A stretch of DNA of 64,000 bases from Symsagittifera roscoffensis (taxonomy: Eukaryota; Xenacoelomorpha; Acoela; Convolutidae): the NCBI RefSeq assembly GCF_963678635.1, contig NC_087065.1, forward strand, positions 36,855,888 to 36,919,887, read 5' to 3'. Below the pieces are notes generated by a model, which did no database searches, was not told the origin of the DNA, and was given only the letters and a program-made list of their open reading frames with translations. Made by a program: the position numbers and the translations under genes. Of the stretch, positions 21,231 to 32,038 are shown piece after piece (the first letter of the stretch is position 1; the number at the start of each line of letters is the position of its first letter).

Positions 21231-21835
21231 TCAGCGCTGTATGATCGTCGATTTAGTTTTCGTCTAAATAATCGTCTACATAAGGGCCGTCGGCTTAGTT
21301 TCCTGATTTTGAAATACTTTTCTTGGTGCTCGATAGGCAATATTTTATAATATCTTTCTTGAATTGACTTGTACATACTGCTTAAAATTAATACCCTCTT
21401 TTAGATAAAGATATTCTTTCTTGAATTAAGTTCTGTTTCAGCGGTGATGCGAAGCTCTGCTTCGCCTTTTTAGAGATTTTTGTTTCTCATTAAGTAATCA
21501 ATCAAAGCGTGTCCAAGACTAGACTTCGGCAATCGAGACGTGCAAAAGGAAAAATTGATAAAAAAATAAAAACCTTTAACTGTCCAATGACAAGTAAGAC
21601 AACAACAACAACAAAAGGCTTAACTTACGAATAGAATTACATCTATTCATCATTGAAAATGAATATTTTATTCACAATTCGGCCGCGGAAAACGATTGGG
21701 AAAAATGTTTTTTTTTTCTTGGTTGCAATGGTGCAAGGTATCGCTCTCTGTTTTAGTTCGAACGTTCTGGAATGATGTCGGATATAAGATTGATGACCAC
21801 TCGACGTGATCATTTTCGTGAAAATAATTGTATCC

Positions 21836-23624
21836 TTCTTGTGACTAATAGTAATACACGCAGTGAAGACTCTTATATAGGTCATGATGATTTTGTTTTT
21901 TTTGTGGAAAAAGTCTATTAAAGTGCATAAAAGTCTAATAACTGCAGATGTGCATTCATACATATTGATGCATTTATAAATCACTTAGGTATAAATGCAC
22001 CTTTTGAGTTCAATTGAAATTCATCTGCTGAAAGTGACGTAAATATAGTCGAGTCTCGATTTAACGTACCTCTTTGGGCGGTCGAAAAGTGTACGCTTAT
22101 TTAAGGCTTACGTTAAATCAAGGTCAAGAAGAAAAAGTGTTTTAATGAATTTTATTTGTCATCTATTATTGTTACACGAGTGTCAACATCAAAATATCTG
22201 AGCAGTGATGACTGTTGCTTCTTCGTGCTGACTGTTGATCCTTCAGTTGTCTGCAGTTTTTTGAATTTAATTCCATACCTGCTCTTGAAATTGGCTAAGA
22301 ATCTTTTGCTTGCCGAAGACTTGTGGTTATTCAGTTCTTCTGCAATTTCTTTAGCCTTTCATAGTTTTATATCACCACAAATTTTTTTGTTGTAGCTTCG
22401 AATTCATTGAAGCCATGCATAAAATTTCTCATCGATTTGCGGATAGCTGCTGAGTTGAGATATTTTCTTTCTGATATCGCTGGGTCGAATAGAGCGGTAA
22501 TGTCGTTTATTTTTTCAGTTTTGTATCCAAAGTTGATTTTGTAGCTAGAGTTATACCGAATAGTGGTATCCGGAATCAATATCCGGTTATCAGGCAACTT
22601 TTTGATTTCGGCACGGATATCCTGTAAAACTGCACCGGGTAATAACCGGATACTGACCGCGGTTTTGGACAAAAAAAAAACATTCGAGAACTTTTTTATT
22701 CAAATTTAGTGTATAACATGATTCAATCAAAGTTTAGAAGATTATCATATAAAATTACCAGTTTTTTACATAAATCTGGTTTCTCGAAGAAAAAAAACTG
22801 GTTTTTTCCAGTTTTTGACGCAATATAAATTTTTTACATACATTAACATTGAGTTCGATCAATTATTTCATCAACTCTACATTTTTCCGGTGCATCCGGT
22901 AAGTTATTTTTATCCGGTGTTTTCAAAAATGCGTGCCTGGCACATCTCTAATTATAACCTGATCAAAACGTTTGCAAATACTCGCTGTTGCTTCATGATG
23001 TGTCTTTAAGGCGTTGTATGCAATGATAATTGCTTGTTTCTCCTCCGCGGTGCGTGATTTTTGTTTTGCTCACTCATGCCGCCGTATACGCTTTTCACAT
23101 AACCCAACTGAAGAAATACGCTACGCTAAATGGAGGTTTATTAACATGGCAAACATTGCATTTGTTCCAGTGCATCAATTACGTAATATGGAGATTCTAC
23201 GTTTTATCAAAACTACGTTAAATCAAGGTTTTACTAAGGGGAAAATTTGGTATTGTAGAAGGAATTACAAAAAATCGATGCGTACGTTAAATCGGGGGTT
23301 CGCTAAATCGAGACTGGATTGTATCACTCTCCAAAAACGAACGTGGAAATGGCGCGAAAAAACGTGAACGATTTCTAGTTTCGAAAGTGGAATTTAATTT
23401 TTTGATTTCCAGCGGAATAAAAGTTTTACCTGTTGATCCAGTTTTCTCAATTTGGGTGAATGTTATCAAACAAGCGCCAATCATAAATCGTTCTAGATAC
23501 TCAAAGAGCTTAAAGGGCATCTATTTGTTTCTTTGAAGTTCGTAGGTTGCGATTTTTCATTAAAGTCATTGTTTTTTGTTTACTTGTGTTCATTTTTCTT
23601 TTCCAATCTTCGATTGGCTATGTT
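21836..23624 (+). mobile_element. Short repeat family E, copy 1, split by a pogo-like insertion
   Basis: The flanks match copy 33431-33894: AAGACTCTTATATAGG near the start, CATCTGCTGAAAGTGACGTA, ACGTGGAAATGGCGCGAAAA, TTTCCAGCGGAATAAAA, and the terminal hairpin CCAATCTTCGATTGG then CTATGTT. The 1276-bp insertion 22046-23321 interrupts it at GTAAATA. The family is non-coding. Confidence 0.75.
22046..23321. mobile_element. pogo/Tigger-like DNA transposon, non-autonomous
   Basis: The left end TAGTCGAGTCTCGATTTAAC and the inverted right end (reading inward CAATCCAGTCTCGATTTAGC) form imperfect terminal inverted repeats of the CAGT..CTCGATTTAACG type known from pogo/Tigger elements of the Tc1/mariner superfamily. 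TA flanks both sides (22044-22045 and 23322-23323). The related copy at 33601 shows the uninterrupted site, with one TA. The subterminal motif ACGTTAAATC recurs inside at the right end. No DDE transposase was recognised; a 101-codon minus-strand frame at 22367-22672 is unidentified. Confidence 0.8.
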
Positions 23625-25306
23625 AGTTAAAAGGCATTGAATAATGCGAAGCTTTGCCGCTGGGTTGTGCAGAGTCTAATTTGTCTAGCAGATAATTTGG
23701 TGAACCACCTCATGCCGAGGAGCCATAGATCAATAATATACGACCAGAGCTTCATGTAAATAGATATTGCTTTGCCCCTAAATCGACTGTAGAGGGAGGG
23801 GGTGGGGAAGAGATTGTAAGGCTGATGCAAGTTTTTAATTACTCGGATTTCATCCGAATTTAATAAGATCTAACTGAAAAAGCCTATTGCAAGTTTTCAA
23901 TCGTATCGGAAAGACTTTTCCAACACAATCTGTATACAACAAGTTGAGCAACTTGTGCAACAACAAGGTGAACACTTTGTGTAACAAAATCCAAGAATCA
24001 TTTTTGACTTAGCCGCTATTTTGTAGCTTGGTATGTAATCCAATGAATATTTGGTTACTTAAATCTTAATAAATTAATATTTAATAACTGATTTGGCGTA
24101 GACGTAACGCCTGTGCTTTGGACTCTAAAGGCCGCGGATTGGAATATCTCTAGTACGTGTACGCTTTGCAAACTGCAAATTTTCAGCTTAAATTTTCGGA
24201 TTTTAAATCAAATTTTCTTCAATATGATTTTTCGCGTCATCTCGTGTTCTGATGGGTTAGGTTGCACTGACAGGACTTTGATTGAAAGCTCTGTGGGTTT
24301 AAATATTTAAATAGACTTGCACAACAATTTTGTAATTTGAAAAAAAACTCAAATTTTCTATTTGTTTATTTATTTTGCACATAATCATAAAAAATTAACG
24401 AGTGGAATATTTTTTTAACCGTTTTTCGACGTTGAAGTTCGTTGAAAGTTTTCCGAGCATATTTTTTTCTTATCGAAGTAGTGCAACGCTCGGCTTCGTG
24501 ATTGCGTGAAAAGCTCTGACGAAAACACGAAATGCGGTTAAACCAAGTTTATTTTTAAATTGAATAGTTTTATTATTAATGACTTCGCTAAAAATAACTG
24601 TAAAAATATAAACAGCGCTATTTGTGCAATCAAACAGAAGGTTAATTCTTAAGTACATGTACTTGTCATGGTTTCGTTTTATATTTTTGTGGATCAATTG
24701 AGCAATCTCCCCCCGTAATGACCAATTGAGCTATCTCCCCCCAAGCAAAAACGGTAAAACGCTACAAAAAGAAGTCAGCAAACGCAAGTAGTTGCTTAAT
24801 GTGTTCGTAGCACGCAATCACTTGACCGACTGAAGTTTATTTTATATGAGTTTCAAGAAAAACTTTGAAAAAGAAAAAATCGAAATTTATCGAAAAAATT
24901 TTTTCTTGCTAATTTTTAGTGGGGCGACCATTGCCTCATCGAGGAAAGCGACATACCAGAGTTGGCATTCTAGCCTGGTATCTGAGTATCAACAACTGTT
25001 CTCCGCAGTACATTAAAGTTGTACACAATAGCTTTTTTTCCATTTAGGACAGAAAAAAGTCGCTTTATGTGCCTCAGTTTAAGTGATTCTTTTTTCATTC
25101 TGAATGTAATTTTTATGATTTTATATCATTCCAATTATTTTGAAGTGGTTAGAAACATGTCTCAAGTACCTATTGAGCTATCTCTCCCACCAAAGCGAGA
25201 TGGGGGGTTGGGTTGCTCAATTTATCTCTTTATGTTGAAATTTGAAATTTTGTTTAATATTCCACAGGGCGCAGTTTTTGATATCTATTACACTTGATTT
25301 TTCTTA
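23625..25306. other. Intron-like stretch with a possible MITE at 24693-25226
   Basis: No gene is supported. AATTGAGCAATCTCCCCCC near 24696-24714 and GGGGGGTTGGGTTGCTCAAT near 25203-25222 are approximate inverted repeats that would bound a 530-bp MITE-like element. Internal copies of ATTGAGCTATCTC lie at both ends. No target duplication is clear. Confidence 0.45.
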
Positions 25307-25749
25307 TTATTAAGAGTAATGAACGTAGTGATTACTCTTATATAGGTCTTGCTGATTTTTTTTTTGCTGATTTCACGCTCAATTTTGATTTTTCTCGGTT
25401 TGACTTGTGATTTCTTCACAACTTCATTGCATTTCAATTGTTAAAAGGAAGGCAAACTCCGCTATCGAACAGCAAAATTCTAAAGATCATGAAAAACGTG
25501 ATCGACTTCTAATTTCGAAAATGGAAATTAATAATCAAATTTCCCAGCGAAATATAAGTTTTACCTATTAATCCAGTTTTCTCAATTTGGGTTTAGTTGA
25601 ACGAAAAATTGTCCAGCATAAATTGTTCTACAAATCTAATTTCAAAATAAGTTCTACAATTTCTTCGAAATTCAAAAGATGAAGGTTTTTGAAAAAACGT
25701 TTTTTTTTCAGCGTTCATTACTCTTTTCCAACTATCAGTTGGCTATGTT
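25307..25749 (+). repeat. Short repeat family E, copy 2
   Basis: Begins TTATTAAGAGTAATGAACGT with a 5' hairpin (AAGAGTAAT ... ATTACTCTT) and ends with a 3' hairpin CCAACTATCAGTTGG then CTATGTT. It shares GGAAGGCAAACTCC, GTTTTACCTATTAATCCAG and CAGTTTTCTCAATTTGGG with other copies. Confidence 0.75.
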
Positions 25750-25880
25750 TGTTTTAGCATCAAGAGAAGTCCATCACCTGTCAAGCGCGTAAGAAAGATA
25801 TATGAGCAGTTAAATTATAAAACAATACAATTATTATCAAATAAATTAAACTATTTAATACCGATGCTTCATACTTTTAG

Positions 25881-28800
25881 GGCTCCCGATCTCGCTCGCG
25901 CAGCAGGTAAAAAACTTTCCATAGACCTAGGTTAATTATTTTGAATTTGTTTTGTGAGTTTAATTTTTTATTTAGGCGCAGAACCAGAACACCACCTAGT
26001 CCCAGGTAAGCATTTGGAAAAATTGAAAGTATGCGTTTTGAGAATGATGAACCAAAGAGAAGTCTGCGAAATTGGTGCTTTGTTAGTTAATCGCTTCAAA
26101 ATCGTTAATATATTTTCAGGGGTCGAAGAAGCCGTTCGGGACCAAGAAGATCGAGATCGCCCCCTAGAAGATACGACAACAAGGTATGCAATTTTTTCAA
26201 CTATTGAACTGGAACAACAATTTTTTCAACTTCTCGGCCCGTGAAGTTATCATTTGTTCTCAACACTGTTTCCTCATCTCTGTTTGCTAAAGTAGAAACG
26301 TCTTCAGTGTGTATGTATTATTGTCCATTCAATTTAGACGAATGCGCCTCCTAATAGATGTATCGGAGTGTTTGGTCTCAGTCTGTCGACTAGAGAGGAG
26401 ACTTTGATCAAGCTGTTCGACAGGTATCCTGGATTTGAAAGTGTCAAACTGGTGAAAGAGTTCGCCACTGGACGATCAAGGGGATTCGCATTTATAACAT
26501 ACGAATCAAAAGACGATGCGGCCTATGTAAGTAGATTTTTATTCCCAATCTTTCATTGGAGAAAATGAGGAATTTGTACTGGCGAGAACTGGTTTTGTTT
26601 ATTCTATTAAAAAATAGCCAGGGTTCTCATTTATCTTGTACACTCAAATTTGTTTTTTTTTTGCTTGATTAGGCGAGAGAAAAATGCAATGGACAAGATA
26701 TTGATGGTCACCCTGTAAGAATTGACTTTTCTGCTAACGATATGCGAAAAAGGCCCTTCAGATCGCCTCCACGGTAAGGATGAAAAGAAGCTTTAATTCT
26801 TGCCATCTTGTGCTTGTGTGTTTCTTTTGTTTTAAGTGTTGGCTAATGAATGCATGTGTGTTGTCTTGGTCTACATGTGATTGAATGTTTAATGGCTTTA
26901 AATAACTACTTATTGATTACGCTAGCAAGCAGCTTGTGTTTTAGTACGAACCTTACTAAAAGTGTTCATCAAAAGCACGACCTCGCAAATAAAAGTGTTC
27001 ATCAAAAGTGTTTACTTGCGAGCTTTTTTGCTATAATCATGATCTGTAGCACTGGAAATTTTATAGAATTTGTTCTCGGCTTTTTTCGTGACTAGTGTTT
27101 GCGATGGACTGAGCGTCTGTGGCTAAGTGGATAGTGCGTGAGACTCACTTAATCTAGGTCGTAGGTTCGAGTCGGAGACGTAGCCGAATTTTTACTTACT
27201 AATTCGAAGCTTATTTTTACTTTTTATTGCACTTTTTAGACCTCAACAGCCGTTTTTTTTTGTCGTGTTCTCGCTAGTGTTTGCGAAGCTCAATTTCGCC
27301 TCTGTGTTAAAATTGTTTGCATCGGGATTTTTTCAGGCTTCATTTTGTTCCATGACAAGCAGCTTGAATTGATCAAACTTGACAAGCAGCATGTTTTAAT
27401 CAATTCTTGAATCGTTATACACAAGAGAAGCCAGTTGCTAATGAAGTATAAGAAACACTTCCATCGGAGTTTTTCAAGCCATAATATTGGTTTTGGTGGT
27501 GTACTAGTAAAAAATGCCCTAACTGTGGATAAAATTGGAGCTTAGTATGCCTATATAGTAAAGTGAGATGAAGGAAGAAATTGTTTTTGGCTGTCAACTT
27601 GCTATTCTTATAAGTCGGGATTGAATTTGTTCTCATATAAGAGTGAGTTACAAAAAAGTTCAGATTTTGCTCTGACTTCTGCAGAATCGGACCTAATGTA
27701 ATAAATAAAAACGCATGCACATGGCTGATATCTTGATACCAAACGGAAACAAAATTGTCTATAATTCAAGAAAACATCTTCCCGTAGAGTTCTATGTATC
27801 GTATGCTTCCACCAAAAATAGCAGTTTTTTCGCATGTTTCTTACTTTGAATAATCGACATCGGATGTTCAAGCGTTTCCCCGGACTCGCGTTGTAGTTTT
27901 GATTATCCGATGGCGTAATTATTCAAAATTAGAAACATGCGAAAAAACTGCAATACATAGTGTAAGCATACGATACATAGAAGTCTACGAGAAGATGTTT
28001 TTTACTTATGACAAATTTGTGTGATATGTAACAATAGGTGTTAATTTTGAGTGTAGTGCATGCATTAAATTTGAGAGCTATAATGCATAATATAGTCATT
28101 CCATTTTCAATCAATTATACTACTACTACTTAGATAGTTATTGTAAATACATTATTCTGCCAGATGAAATGCTATTCAAAAATTAAATTTTACACTTCTT
28201 TTGCAAGATTAAATATTGCCATTTTGGCCAATTTGGGACAAATAAAGCTTAAGCGGAGATTTAATCCGTCTTAGAAATCGTTCCAAATTGGTTCAAGGAA
28301 GATTATATGCCATCATTGATTTGTTAATGGGAGCGAAATCTATCACTTTGTATAGCGTGTATAGCGTGTGGGGGGATGTTTTTCACAAAAAATCTCAATT
28401 TTAAAAAAGAATTTCATCTATCTATCTATCTATATCTATCCATCTATATCTATCTATACTATATTTAAATGCGAGTGACAGCTATCTCCCATGTTTAAGC
28501 ATAATATTTTTGCGTGTTTAACGAAAGATTTTTTTCATGTTTAAGCTATATCATATATTGCAATGCTTGAGAAAATCTTTCAATCAGTTTTCCGCGAGGT
28601 CATTAATTTTTCAGTATTTTTTTCGAGGCCAAATTAAGTCTGTCTGTCTACCTGCTTTTTTAAATTAATTTGATTATGTCTGGTTACCCGTCGCCTAATT
28701 TTTCAACTTTCATCTATTATCGCTTCTCTATCTTATATATATTTAAATGCGGGCTTCACTATCTCGCCATATTTAAGCTTTTTCAACATAATATTTTTGC

Positions 28801-31800
28801 ATGTTTAACAAAAGACTTTTTTCACATTCAAGCTATATCGTATATTGCAATTGTTAAGATTTTTTTTTTCGTTTGTGTTTATTTCATCAAGTTTTAAATT
28901 AGCAACCCAATAGTAGGATATTGTCAGAGTTTTCCCAGGTTTTGCGATTCTGGCTTTCATATATGAATAACCAAATCCTTTTAGTTTACGAGATAGTCAA
29001 TTTTCGAGATTTTTCAAAAATTTCTAGAAAATTTAATTTAGAAAAATTTCAATTTTTGAAATTCGCACTCTGTAGTTGGGTGCTGTCAGGGTACTCTCAA
29101 GGATTGCAAATCTTGTCTCCAAATGTGACTGCTCAAATCCTTGTAGTTTTCGAGATATGACATGTTTTGTGATTTTTTCAAAAAAAAGTTTTCAGGAAAC
29201 TTTAACGACATTTTTTTCTTCAAATTTTGAAATTCTCAACCCTGTAGTTGGGGGCTATCAGAGTACTCTCAGGGGTTGCGAACCTTGCCTCCAGTTGTGA
29301 CTGCTCAAATCCTTGTAGTTTTCGAGATCTGACGTTTTTGTGATTTCAAAAAAAAAATTTAGGAAACTTTAACATTTTTTTCTACAAATTTTGAAATTTT
29401 CAACCCTGTAGTTGGGGGCTATCAGAGTACTCTCAGGAATTGCGAACCTTGCCTCCAGTTGTGACTGCTCAAATCCTGGTAGTTTTCGAGATATGACGTT
29501 TTTTGTGATTTTTTCAAAAAATTTTCAGGAAATTTTAATATTTTTTTCTTCAAATTTTGAAATTCCCAACCCTGTAGTTGGGGGCTATCAGAGTACTCTC
29601 AGGGGTTGCGAATCTTGCCTCTAGTTCTCACTTCTCAAATCTTTGTAGTTTTCGAGATATGACGTTTTTTATGATTTTTCAAAAAAATTTCAAAAACTTA
29701 GATTTTAAAATTTTCCAAAACGTTGAAGATCTCAATCCTGTTGTTGGATAGTGTTAGGGTACTCTCAAGGGTTGCGAATCTTGCCTCTGATTATGGCTGC
29801 TCAAATCCTTGTAGTTTTCTAGATATAACGTTTTCTTGTATTTTTTTTTTAAAAATTTCAGGTCTTTAGATTTAAAGAAATTTCACAAAACTTGATCTTA
29901 CCATCTCTGTGGCGAGACTCTGTTGGAGTACTCTCAGAAATTGCGAGTTTTGCCTCCAAATATGACTGCTCAAATCCTTGTAGCTTTTGAGATATGACGT
30001 TTTTTATGATTTTCTCCAAAATTTTCAAAAAACTTAGATTTTAAAATTTTCCAAAAATTTGAAGATCTCAATCCTGTTATTGGAAACTGTGAGGGTACTC
30101 TCAGGGGGTTGTAAATCTGCCTCTGAATAAGGCTGCTCAAATTCTTGTAGGTTTCGAGATATGACTCTTTTTTAGGTTTTTTTCCAAATTTTTTCAGAAA
30201 ACTTAGGTATAAAAAATTTCACAAAACGTGAAATTACCATCTATGTAGTCAGACTCTGTCAGGGTACTCTCAGGAGTTGCGATTTTTGCCTCCAAATATG
30301 ACTGCTCAAAACTTTGCAGTTTTCCATATATGGCATTTTTTGTGATTTTTTTTTTTCAAATTATTGAAAATTAAATTAATTTTTTTTTCAAAGTATGAAA
30401 ATTAAATTAATTTTTTATTGAATTATTGAAAATTAAATTAATTTTTTTTTCAAAGTATGAAATGCCTAGCCTGTAGTTGGGGACAGTCAGAGTAATCTCA
30501 GGGGTTGCAAATTTGGCTTCCAATTAAGAATGCCCAAATCATTTTTGTTTAGGAGATTTGACTTTTTTTGGAATTTTCAGAAAACTCAAATTACAAAATA
30601 ATTCGTTAAAGTGAAATTCCCAACCCTGTAGTCGTGTACTTTCAAAGATTGCGAATATTGAAAATATCAAAAAAGACTGCTCAAATTTTGGTAGTTTTCG
30701 AGATATGAATACCTTTTTCAAAAAACTTCAGGTGAAGTTTCTCACAATTTGAATTTCCCAACGTTGTAAGTGGGTACTGTAAGAGTACTATCAGGAGTTG
30801 CAAATATTGCGTCCAAATAGGACTGCTCAATTGCTTTCAGTTTCGAATATGTGACGTTTCTTAGTTCATTTTAAATTTTTTGAAGAACTTATATAAAAGT
30901 TCACAAAATTTTATGGTTCTTCAAAATTTGTATAAAAAACTTTGCAAAATTTTTTATTACGAACCTTGTAATTGGGTGCTGTCAGAGTACACTCAAAGAA
31001 TAGTTTTTTGAGTTGTCGAAAATTCGAAGCTAGTTTTTTTATTACATTTAATTTTTTTTTGTTATTACTGCTCCACAGACCTGAAAAGGCAGTCGGAACA
31101 TTCAGGGCTTCGCACTGATACGAGCAGTCTTGTTTCGGTTTATTATCCAAATATCAGCCTTGTGCAAGCGTTTCCATTTATTACTTAAGGTTGCATGATT
31201 AGATCATAGCTCGGATCTGTGCTGTAGCACCCGCAAAATAAAAGCTGCTTTTAGACGCCCTATTAGTGGAATTTCTTGACTACGCTTGGCTTACAGAATA
31301 GAATTTTGTGGAGTTACTGAAAAAAGTTAATGGGCTCCAATTTTTTCATTACTGTCGTTTTCTATTCATTAATTTTTTTCTGATGTAAATTTGAAAATCG
31401 AAAATAGAGCATGGTCCGTGCATGTAAATTAATTGGCATGTTTTGTGACTTAGACTAGTGACCGAAAAGTAAAAGTGATTTTGAATTTAGGATTATTGGG
31501 TTCGGATTTAAGAATCGGACATCAGATGAAAGAATTAATCGAAAGAGTTAATTGAATAGGCGCTCACACAGTGAGGCATAGCGCCGAGAGGAAAATGGCA
31601 TCGGATAATATAACGTTCGGCTAAGAACATCTTCGGAAAGATGGGAATTGTGTTTGTTAGAGTACTGTACTTAAAAGGAAAGAGGGAGAGATAAAGAAAG
31701 AGGAGAAAAGAGTAGGGAAAGAAAAGAAAACATGAGAATTGTTGGGTGAAAAAGAGTAACGTGGGTGAAAAAGAGTAACGAAAAACCGCTCGTCGTAATG

Positions 31801-32038
31801 GTAAGGAATTCTTCACCGAGCAAACAAGGACACAAAATTAAATGTGAAAAACAACACCCTACTTTTAAAATTTGTCTAAATACAATTTCAGTTGCTGAGA
31901 GTTTTTAAAATGATGTTTTCAATCTGAACGCAAAAATATTTGCGCCTTGATTGCATCCGAATCTTTTCAGGTTCCGACGACGATCTAGGAGCCGAAGCAT
32001 TGAGCGTCGAAGATCCATCTCGAGATCACCGCCCAGAC
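25881..32038 (+). CDS. tra2: Transformer-2-like SR splicing regulator
   Basis: Nuclear RNA-binding protein that promotes exon inclusion. Exons with consistent phases: 25881-25906 (GSRSRSRS), 25976-26005 (RRTRTPPSP), 26120-26183 (GRRSRSGPRRSRSPPRRYDNK region), 26338-26526 and 26673-26773 (RRM), 31971-32038 (second RS region, RRRSRSRSIERRRSISRS). The RRM has RNP2 CIGVFGLS and RNP1 RSRGFAFITY, and GVFGLSLST is diagnostic of Tra2 RRMs. The RS-RRM-RS architecture agrees. The usual Tra2 linker HTPTPGIYMGRP after the RRM is absent, so it may be a divergent paralogue. The start exon and last exon are not identified; candidates upstream are the RS exons at 17712/20007 and downstream an acceptor at about 34971. 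Introns are full of transposons. Confidence 0.82.
26338..26773 (+). CDS. tra2: RRM exons of the transformer-2-like gene
   Basis: Exon 26338-26526 (63 codons, phase 0 at both ends) runs from TNAPPNRCIGVFGLS to YESKDDAAY. Exon 26673-26773 continues AREKCNGQDIDGHPVRIDFS and ends in phase 2 before GTAAGG. Together they make one complete RNA recognition motif of about 75 residues, with intact aromatic RNP1 positions (GFAFITY). The 146-bp intron lies between the RNP1 strand and the second helix. Confidence 0.9.
27113..27330 (+). repeat. tRNA-derived SINE, family 1, copy 1
   Basis: The head is tRNA-like: A box TGGCTAAGTGGATAG (27120) and B box GGTTCGAGTC (27164), with a partial acceptor stem CGTCT/AGACG. 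The body GTAGCCGAATTTTT...CTAATTCGAAGCTT is shared with 38111-38310. The end carries the hairpin GCGAAGCTCAATTTCGCCTC. The stem is too short and the tail too long for a functional tRNA gene. Confidence 0.7.
27331..28212. repeat. Foldback repeat with ~100-bp or longer arms
   Basis: The left arm at about 27716-27855 and right arm at about 27912-28065 are inverted copies: AAACATCTTCCCGTAGA, TATGTATCGTATGCTT and GTTTTTTCGCATGTTTC on the left return as GAAACATGCGAAAAAAC, AAGCATACGATACATA and TCTACGAGAAGATGTTT on the right. No gene is seen in the whole interval. Confidence 0.65.
28213..28458 (-). repeat. Inverted copy of the 1061-type repeat plus (TATC)n microsatellite
   Basis: ATTTTGGCCAATTTGGGAC, AAGCGGAGATTTAATCCGTC and CGTGTGGGGGGATG match the repeat at 965-1150 in reverse. 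A CTATCTATCTATC microsatellite at about 28416-28458 follows directly. Confidence 0.75.
28451..31033 (+). mobile_element. Helitron-like non-autonomous element with ~155-bp core repeats; 3' hairpin deleted
   Basis: Two 5' ends lie in tandem: a fragment from about 28451 and a fuller one at 28731 (TCTTATATATATTTAAATGC then GGGCTTCACTATCTCGCC). From about 28910 to 30990 runs an array of about a dozen diverged ~155-bp monomers (landmarks CCCTGTAGTTGGG, TCAGAGTACTCTCA, TGACTGCTCAAATCC, TTTTCGAGATATGACG). The 3' end reads GTCGAAAATTCGAAG then CTAG at 31030-31033. Compared with complete copies, the GC hairpin just before CTAG is missing. No Rep or helicase frame is present. Confidence 0.75.
31034..31970. 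other. Intron stretch with a dispersed-repeat fragment
   Basis: An inverted end module of the 830-1060 family lies at 31072-31140 (TACTGCTCCACAG ... GATACGAGCAGTCTTG). Nothing else is recognised up to the RS exon. Confidence 0.5.
31971..32038 (+). CDS. tra2: Second RS-domain exon of the transformer-2-like gene
   Basis: It follows a TCTTTTCAG acceptor and joins in phase 2 to the RRM exon ending at 26773, giving RFRRRSRSRSIERRRSISRS and ending before GTAAGT in phase 1. The 5.2-kb intron before it holds a SINE, a foldback and a Helitron-like element. Confidence 0.8.

Noticed and set aside
22367-22672. Minus-strand 101-codon frame inside the pogo-like element, faintly like a hAT dimerisation segment (ITALFDPAISERKYLN)
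   Set aside because: Too short and too weak to call, and it would be the wrong superfamily for the TIRs. Left as unidentified.
27113-27180. Functional tRNA gene
   Set aside because: A and B boxes are present, but the acceptor stem and anticodon arm are imperfect and the same tail follows a second diverged copy at 38111, which fits a SINE.
28416-28458. CRISPR-like or regulatory short repeats
   Set aside because: Simple TATC microsatellite; no spacers. Nothing in this eukaryotic window resembles a CRISPR array.
28921-29624. Several 70-80 codon plus-strand frames in the core repeat array
   Set aside because: Same cause: open frames across tandem monomers, repeated at each locus, not genes.
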